The translations under genes were made by a program, and so were the position numbers. A stretch of 64,000 nucleotides of DNA from Sulfuricella denitrificans skB26 (GTDB taxonomy: Bacteria > Pseudomonadota > Gammaproteobacteria > Burkholderiales > Sulfuricellaceae). The stretch lies in assembly GCF_000297055.2 (NCBI RefSeq), contig NC_022357.1, positions 1,116,001-1,180,000 on the forward strand, read 5' to 3'. Below the pieces are notes generated by a model, which searched no databases, was not told where the DNA came from, and was given only the letters and a program-made list of their open reading frames with translations. The stretch's first letter is position 1; each line of letters starts with the position of its first letter. Shown here piece by piece: positions 59,837 to 64,000 of this stretch.

Positions 59837-61987
59837 ATGAAATTATCCCTGATAACTGCCTTGTTGACCGTGTTTCTGGCGGCCTGTGGCGCGCCGCCCT
59901 GGAACAGCCCCTATCCGGTCGCCGACGAGGGCAGAAATATCGCCTATTCATCGTTTTCAGAACGGCCCAAGCATCTTGATCCGGCGCAGTCCTACAGCTC
60001 CAACGAAATTACCTTTACTGGCCAGATTTACGAGCCGCCGCTGCAGTACCATTACCTGAAGCGCCCTTATACGCTGATTCCGCTCGGCGCCACCGAACTA
60101 CCCAAGCCGCTGTTCCTCGATACGCAGGGCCAGCCCTTGCCGGCCGATAGCGCACCGGAAAAAATCGCCTTCAGCGTGTACGAAATCCATATCAAGCCGG
60201 GCGTCCGTTATCAGCCGCACCCTGCTTTTGCCCGCGATGAGCAGGGGCGCTATCTGTATCACGATCTGAAACCGGAAGATCTGGCCAAGGTCTACAAGCT
60301 GGCGGATTTTCCTCATACCGGCACGCGCGAGCTGGAGGCGGCGGATTATGTTAATCAAATAAAGCGGTTGGCGCATCCTAAATTGAATTCGCCAATTTTT
60401 GGCATGATGGCCGAGTACATTGTTGGCTTGAAGGAGTATTCAAAGGTTCTGAATGATGCGCAGAAGACCATGCCGCCGGATGCTAGTCTGGATCTGACGC
60501 GCTACCCGCTGGCCGGTGTGGAGGTGGTGGATCGCTATACCTATCGGGTGAAACTCAAGGGCAAGTATCCACAATTTCTTTATTGGCTGGCGATGCCATT
60601 TTTCGCACCGGTGCCGCCGGAAGCGGACCGTTTCTACGGGCAGGCCGGTATGGCGGAGAAGAATCTCACCCTGGATTGGTATCCAATAGGCACTGGCCCT
60701 TACATGCTGACGGAAAACGACCCGAACCGGCGCATGGTGCTGGAGCGCAATCCGAACTTCCACGGCGAGACATATCCGACCGAAGGCGAGTCCGGCGACG
60801 CCGCTGCCGGTCTGTTGAATGATGCTGGTAAGCCACTGCCATTCATCGACAAGGCGGTGTACAGCCTGGAAAAAGAAAGCATTCCTTACTGGAACAAGTT
60901 TTTGCAGGGTTACTACGATGCCTCCGGCATCAGCTCCGACAGCTTCGATCAGGCGGTGCGCGTCGCCACCCAGGGTGAGGCGAATGTGACCGATACAATG
61001 AAAGAGAAGGGCATCCGCCTGCAAACTACGGTGACCGCCACCAACTATTATTATGGTTTCAATATGCTCGATCCGGTGGTGGGCGGACTTTCGGAGCGAG
61101 CGAAGAAGCTCAGGCAGGCGGTTTCCATCGCGATTGACTACGAGGAATTCATTTCGATTTTCGCCAACGGTCGCGGCATCCCTGCGCAGGGACCCATTCC
61201 GCCCGGGATTTTCGGTGCGCATGAGGGCGAGCAGGGCATCAATCCCTATATCTACGATTGGGTCGCCGGCAAGCCGAAGCGCAAGCCCCTCGAATACGCC
61301 AAAAAGCTGCTGGCCGAGGCCGGCTACCCGGGCGGGCGCGACGAGAAGACCGGCAAGCCGCTGATGTTGTACCTTGATATTACCGCCACCGGTCCGGACG
61401 ACAAGGCGCGGCTCGACTGGATACGCAAGCAGTTCCAGGCGGTCGACCTGCAGCTGGTGGTGCGCAACACCGACTACAACCGTTTCCAGGACAAGATTCG
61501 CAAGGGCAACGCGCAGATTTTCCACTGGGGCTGGAACGCCGATTACCCTGACCCGGAGAATTTCCTGTTTCTGCTTTATGGACCCAATGCGCGGGTGAAA
61601 GGTGAGGGGGAGAACTCGGCCAACTACGACAACCCGGAATTCAATCGTTTGTTCGAGCGAATGAAGAACATGGACAACGGGCCGGAGCGCCAGAAGATCA
61701 TCGACGAAATGCTCCTGGTCGCGCGCCAGGATGCACCCTGGATCTGGGGCTTCCACCCCAAGCAATACAGCCTTTTTCACGCTTGGTACCAGAACGTCAA
61801 GCCCAACCTGATGGCGAACAACGGACTGAAATACGTCCGCATCGATGCCGGTTTGCGTGCCAAAAAGCAGCGTGAGTGGAATGAGCCGATGCTGTGGCCA
61901 CTGGGTCTGCTGGCCGCCGTGCTAGTGGCCGGGCTGGTGCCGGCCGTCGCGGCTTACCGTCGCAAGGAAAGGCAGGCAGCCCGATGA
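59837..61987 (+). CDS. Peptide-type ABC transporter substrate-binding lipoprotein with C-terminal membrane helix
   Basis: 716 residues. Lipobox LAACGAPP at the N-terminus (Cys about 17); a large SBP_bac_5 domain with RPKHLDPAQSYSSNE, TGPYMLTENDPNRRMVLERN and HWGWNADYPDPENF; then a predicted TM helix near the end (WPLGLLAAVLVAGLVPAVAAY) and a basic tail. Binding proteins of this family are usually about 500-550 residues and free or lipid-anchored only, so the extra internal length and second anchor are unusual. Its stop overlaps the first permease start (ATGA). Substrate unknown. Confidence 0.85.
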   Translation: MKLSLITALLTVFLAACGAPPWNSPYPVADEGRNIAYSSFSERPKHLDPAQSYSSNEITFTGQIYEPPLQYHYLKRPYTLIPLGATELPKPLFLDTQGQPLPADSAPEKIAFSVYEIHIKPGVRYQPHPAFARDEQGRYLYHDLKPEDLAKVYKLADFPHTGTRELEAADYVNQIKRLAHPKLNSPIFGMMAEYIVGLKEYSKVLNDAQKTMPPDASLDLTRYPLAGVEVVDRYTYRVKLKGKYPQFLYWLAMPFFAPVPPEADRFYGQAGMAEKNLTLDWYPIGTGPYMLTENDPNRRMVLERNPNFHGETYPTEGESGDAAAGLLNDAGKPLPFIDKAVYSLEKESIPYWNKFLQGYYDASGISSDSFDQAVRVATQGEANVTDTMKEKGIRLQTTVTATNYYYGFNMLDPVVGGLSERAKKLRQAVSIAIDYEEFISIFANGRGIPAQGPIPPGIFGAHEGEQGINPYIYDWVAGKPKRKPLEYAKKLLAEAGYPGGRDEKTGKPLMLYLDITATGPDDKARLDWIRKQFQAVDLQLVVRNTDYNRFQDKIRKGNAQIFHWGWNADYPDPENFLFLLYGPNARVKGEGENSANYDNPEFNRLFERMKNMDNGPERQKIIDEMLLVARQDAPWIWGFHPKQYSLFHAWYQNVKPNLMANNGLKYVRIDAGLRAKKQREWNEPMLWPLGLLAAVLVAGLVPAVAAYRRKERQAAR

Positions 61988-62961
61988 TTAACTACATCAT
62001 CCGCCGCATTCTCTATGCCATTCCTATTCTGATCGGGGTGAACCTGCTCACCTTCGCCCTGTTCTTCGTGGTCAACACGCCGGATAACATGGCGCGCATC
62101 CACTTGGGCGTGAAGCATGTCACGCCTGAGGCAATCGCGAAGTGGAAGCACGAGCGCGGCTACGACAAACCGCTGATGTGGAACGGTGCGGCGCAAGGTG
62201 CGAAGCAGGCCAGCGACACCATTTTCTTCGAGAAATCCATCGGCATGTTCGCCTTCGATTTCGGCCGCTCCGATGAGGGGCGCGACATCGCCCACGACAT
62301 TAAAACGCGGATGTGGCCGAGCCTGGCGATTGCACTGCCGGTATTCGTGGTCGGGTTGGCGATCAATATTACTTTTGCCATGCTGATGGCCTTTTTCAGA
62401 GCCACGTACATTGATTTCTCCGGTGTGGTTTTATGTGTGGCGATGATGTCGATTTCAGGACTGTTCTACATCATCGGCGGGCAATATCTGGTGAGCAAAC
62501 TACTCCACCTGACGCCGATCTCCGGCTTCGATACCGGTAGCAGTGCGCTCAAGTTCCTCATCCTGCCGGTGCTGATCGGTGTCATCGGCGGCATCGGTTC
62601 GGGCGCACGCTGGTACCGCACTATCTTCCTTGAAGAAACCTCACGGGACTACGTCAGAACCGCCCGCGCCAAGGGGCTGTCGGAGCTTTCCGTGCTGTTC
62701 GGTCACGTGCTGAAAAATGCCATGATCCCCATCCTCACCGGCGCGGTGGTGGTGATCCCGCTGTTGTTCATGGGCAGCCTGATCTCGGAATCCTTCTTTG
62801 GCATCCCCGGCCTCGGCAGCTATACCATCGACGCCATCAATGCTCAGGATTTCGCCATCGTTCGCGCCATGGTGTTCCTCGGTTCGGTGCTGTACATCGT
62901 CGGCCTGATTCTGACGGATATTTCCTACACGCTGGTTGACCCGAGGATCAGGCTGGAATGA
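61984..62961 (+). CDS. Peptide-type ABC transporter permease (OppB/DppB-like)
   Basis: 325 residues from ATG 61984 (MINYIIRRILYAIPILIGVN), which overlaps the previous stop; the open frame extends upstream into that gene. Six hydrophobic segments and the coupling-helix motif DYVRTARAKGLSE-LSVLFGH, with EAA-like spacing. It should pair with the following permease. Stop overlaps the next ATG (62958-62961). Confidence 0.92.
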   Translation: MINYIIRRILYAIPILIGVNLLTFALFFVVNTPDNMARIHLGVKHVTPEAIAKWKHERGYDKPLMWNGAAQGAKQASDTIFFEKSIGMFAFDFGRSDEGRDIAHDIKTRMWPSLAIALPVFVVGLAINITFAMLMAFFRATYIDFSGVVLCVAMMSISGLFYIIGGQYLVSKLLHLTPISGFDTGSSALKFLILPVLIGVIGGIGSGARWYRTIFLEETSRDYVRTARAKGLSELSVLFGHVLKNAMIPILTGAVVVIPLLFMGSLISESFFGIPGLGSYTIDAINAQDFAIVRAMVFLGSVLYIVGLILTDISYTLVDPRIRLE

Positions 62962-64000
62962 TGCTATTTAAGCCCGTTCTTCTGTGGACCGACATGTTGC
63001 TCTGGCTGCTGCTGGTCAGCGTGGCGTTTTACATCTGGCGGGTGCGGCAGCGCGAGCATTTACTCCAGCCTTGGCGGCGCTTGCTGCGCAGCCGTAGCGG
63101 GGTGGCTTCCGCCTTGGTGCTGCTGGCGTTTGTCGCCGTCGGCGTGTTCGATTCTCTGCATTTCCGTCTGCCGCTGGAGAAACAGGGAAATGGTGCGGAG
63201 ACGCACTATTCGCCCGAGGTGTTGAGCGTATTCGACCTGATGGTTGGTCCGCTCAGAAAACAGGTGGAAAAAACCTATTCCGCGCCTTTCGCTGCCCATC
63301 TCTATACCAAGGAAACCATAGAACTGCCGGGAGGCAAGCAGGTACGCGACTATCCGCGCCTGAAGTACGGTGGGGCGCATTTGCGCGATCCAGTGCGGGA
63401 GCAGACGGGAGATGTGGTCGTTACGGCGCTGCGGGGGGGCGTTTATGCGCTTGCCTTGGGCGCGGGGCTGACTCTGGTCCTGGCGCTGTGGCTGGCGCGG
63501 CGTCGCGGCATCTCGATCGGCGCGGCCTGGGTGATGATCCGACATGGGCGCGACGAGATTCCCTGGCGCACCCTGCTGGCCACCATCGGGCTGCTGATTT
63601 TGTTCTGCTGTCTGGCCACGGTATTTTCCGTCAAGTATCACATTTTCGGCACCGACAAGGTCGGCCAGGATGTATTTTACCTGGCGCTGAAAAGCATCCG
63701 TACCGGCCTGATGATCGGCACGCTCACCACGCTGGTGATGCTGCCCTTTGCCCTGCTGCTCGGCATCATGGCGGGCTATTTTCGCGGCTGGGTGGATGAC
63801 GTGATCCAGTACACCTATACCACCCTCAGCTCGATTCCTGGCGTGTTGCTGATTGCGGCGGCTGTGCTGATCCTGCAGGTCTACATGGACAATAACCAGG
63901 AGCTGTTCGACACCGTGGCGGCACGCGCTGATCTCCGCCTGCTGTTCCTCTGCGTGATCCTTGGCATCACCAGCTGGACCGGGCTGTGCCGGCTGTTGCG
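62958..64000 (+). CDS. Peptide-type ABC transporter permease (OppC/DppC-like), partial at window end
   Basis: Starts at ATG 62958 (MMLFKPVLLWTDML), overlapping the stop of the previous permease; the frame stays open to base 64000 (347 codons seen). Two TM helices at the N-terminus enclose a large soluble loop of about 90 residues (ETHYSPEVLSVFDLMVGP), then TM segments with FGTDKVGQDVFYLALKSIRTG, the canonical OppC entry to the permease core, and AGYFRGWVDDVIQYTYTTLSS. The periplasmic insertion and longer N-terminus are not usual for OppC. The ATPase genes would lie further right. Confidence 0.9.
   Translation, partial: MMLFKPVLLWTDMLLWLLLVSVAFYIWRVRQREHLLQPWRRLLRSRSGVASALVLLAFVAVGVFDSLHFRLPLEKQGNGAETHYSPEVLSVFDLMVGPLRKQVEKTYSAPFAAHLYTKETIELPGGKQVRDYPRLKYGGAHLRDPVREQTGDVVVTALRGGVYALALGAGLTLVLALWLARRRGISIGAAWVMIRHGRDEIPWRTLLATIGLLILFCCLATVFSVKYHIFGTDKVGQDVFYLALKSIRTGLMIGTLTTLVMLPFALLLGIMAGYFRGWVDDVIQYTYTTLSSIPGVLLIAAAVLILQVYMDNNQELFDTVAARADLRLLFLCVILGITSWTGLCRLL

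Overview
The window is a chromosomal segment of a betaproteobacterium, most likely a sulfur-oxidising or otherwise chemolithotrophic member of the Nitrosomonadales (Sulfuricellaceae/Gallionellaceae-like). This placement is inferred from gene order (thrS-infC-rpmI-rplT-pheST-ihfA-merR-tRNA-Pro; surE-pcm-nlpD-rpoS; alaA-hom-thrC) and from a sulfur/cytochrome cluster, not from a database search. No CRISPR array, insertion sequence, prophage or rRNA was seen.

Layout. 1-5850: translation block ending in a tRNA-Pro(GGG); infC starts with a rare AUC codon and rplT is followed by a terminator or attenuator. 5924-9163: stationary-phase block surE-pcm-nlpD-rpoS with overlapping start/stop codons. 9330-10989 (minus): cheR, then what looks like a deletion scar that joins the first codons of cheD to the linker of cheB and leaves only the CheB catalytic domain. 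11258-18201: a HAD nucleotidase and two paralogous membrane GGDEF-EAL proteins that each end in a putative zinc-binding CZB domain. 18259-23667: Mth938-like protein, alaA, hom, thrC and an AEC transporter. 23850-28837: a Liv-type ABC transporter (substrate-binding gene carrying a frameshift, livH, a fused livM-livG, livF), followed by a 142-bp imperfect palindrome and nadC. 30036-35028: glcD-glcE-glcF plus a serine/alanine-glyoxylate aminotransferase, a glycolate-salvage unit. 35143-41011: two TlpA-like thioredoxins, a secreted hydrolase-like protein, clpB behind a clear sigma-32 promoter (its last codons frameshifted), YjbQ and a glycine-zipper protein. 41607-48929: a signalling operon of CHASE/5xPAS histidine kinase, single-domain response regulator and a REC-REC-PAS-GAF-PAS-GGDEF-EAL effector. 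49117-57529 (minus): the sulfur/cytochrome cluster. 57732-64000: iron-type alcohol dehydrogenase, fabI and the start of a peptide-type ABC transporter operon that runs off the window.

The most interesting region is 49117-57529. It holds two modules, each an octaheme c-type cytochrome of the tetrathionate-reductase (OTR) family plus a membrane cytochrome b. They flank a triple-rhodanese periplasmic protein, a YeeE/YedE (TsuA-like) sulfur transporter and a small monoheme cytochrome c; a DUF302 protein leads the far end. The octaheme heads have diverged, but the DNA for their C-terminal membrane helix and the whole cytochrome b is essentially identical (748 bp, one difference seen), which points to a recent duplication or gene conversion that keeps one membrane module shared by two catalytic heads. 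I infer a quinone-linked periplasmic pathway for an oxidised or polysulfur compound; its substrate is unknown.

Two probable single-base frameshifts (24164-24169 and about 39102) are either real lesions or assembly errors and should be checked against reads.
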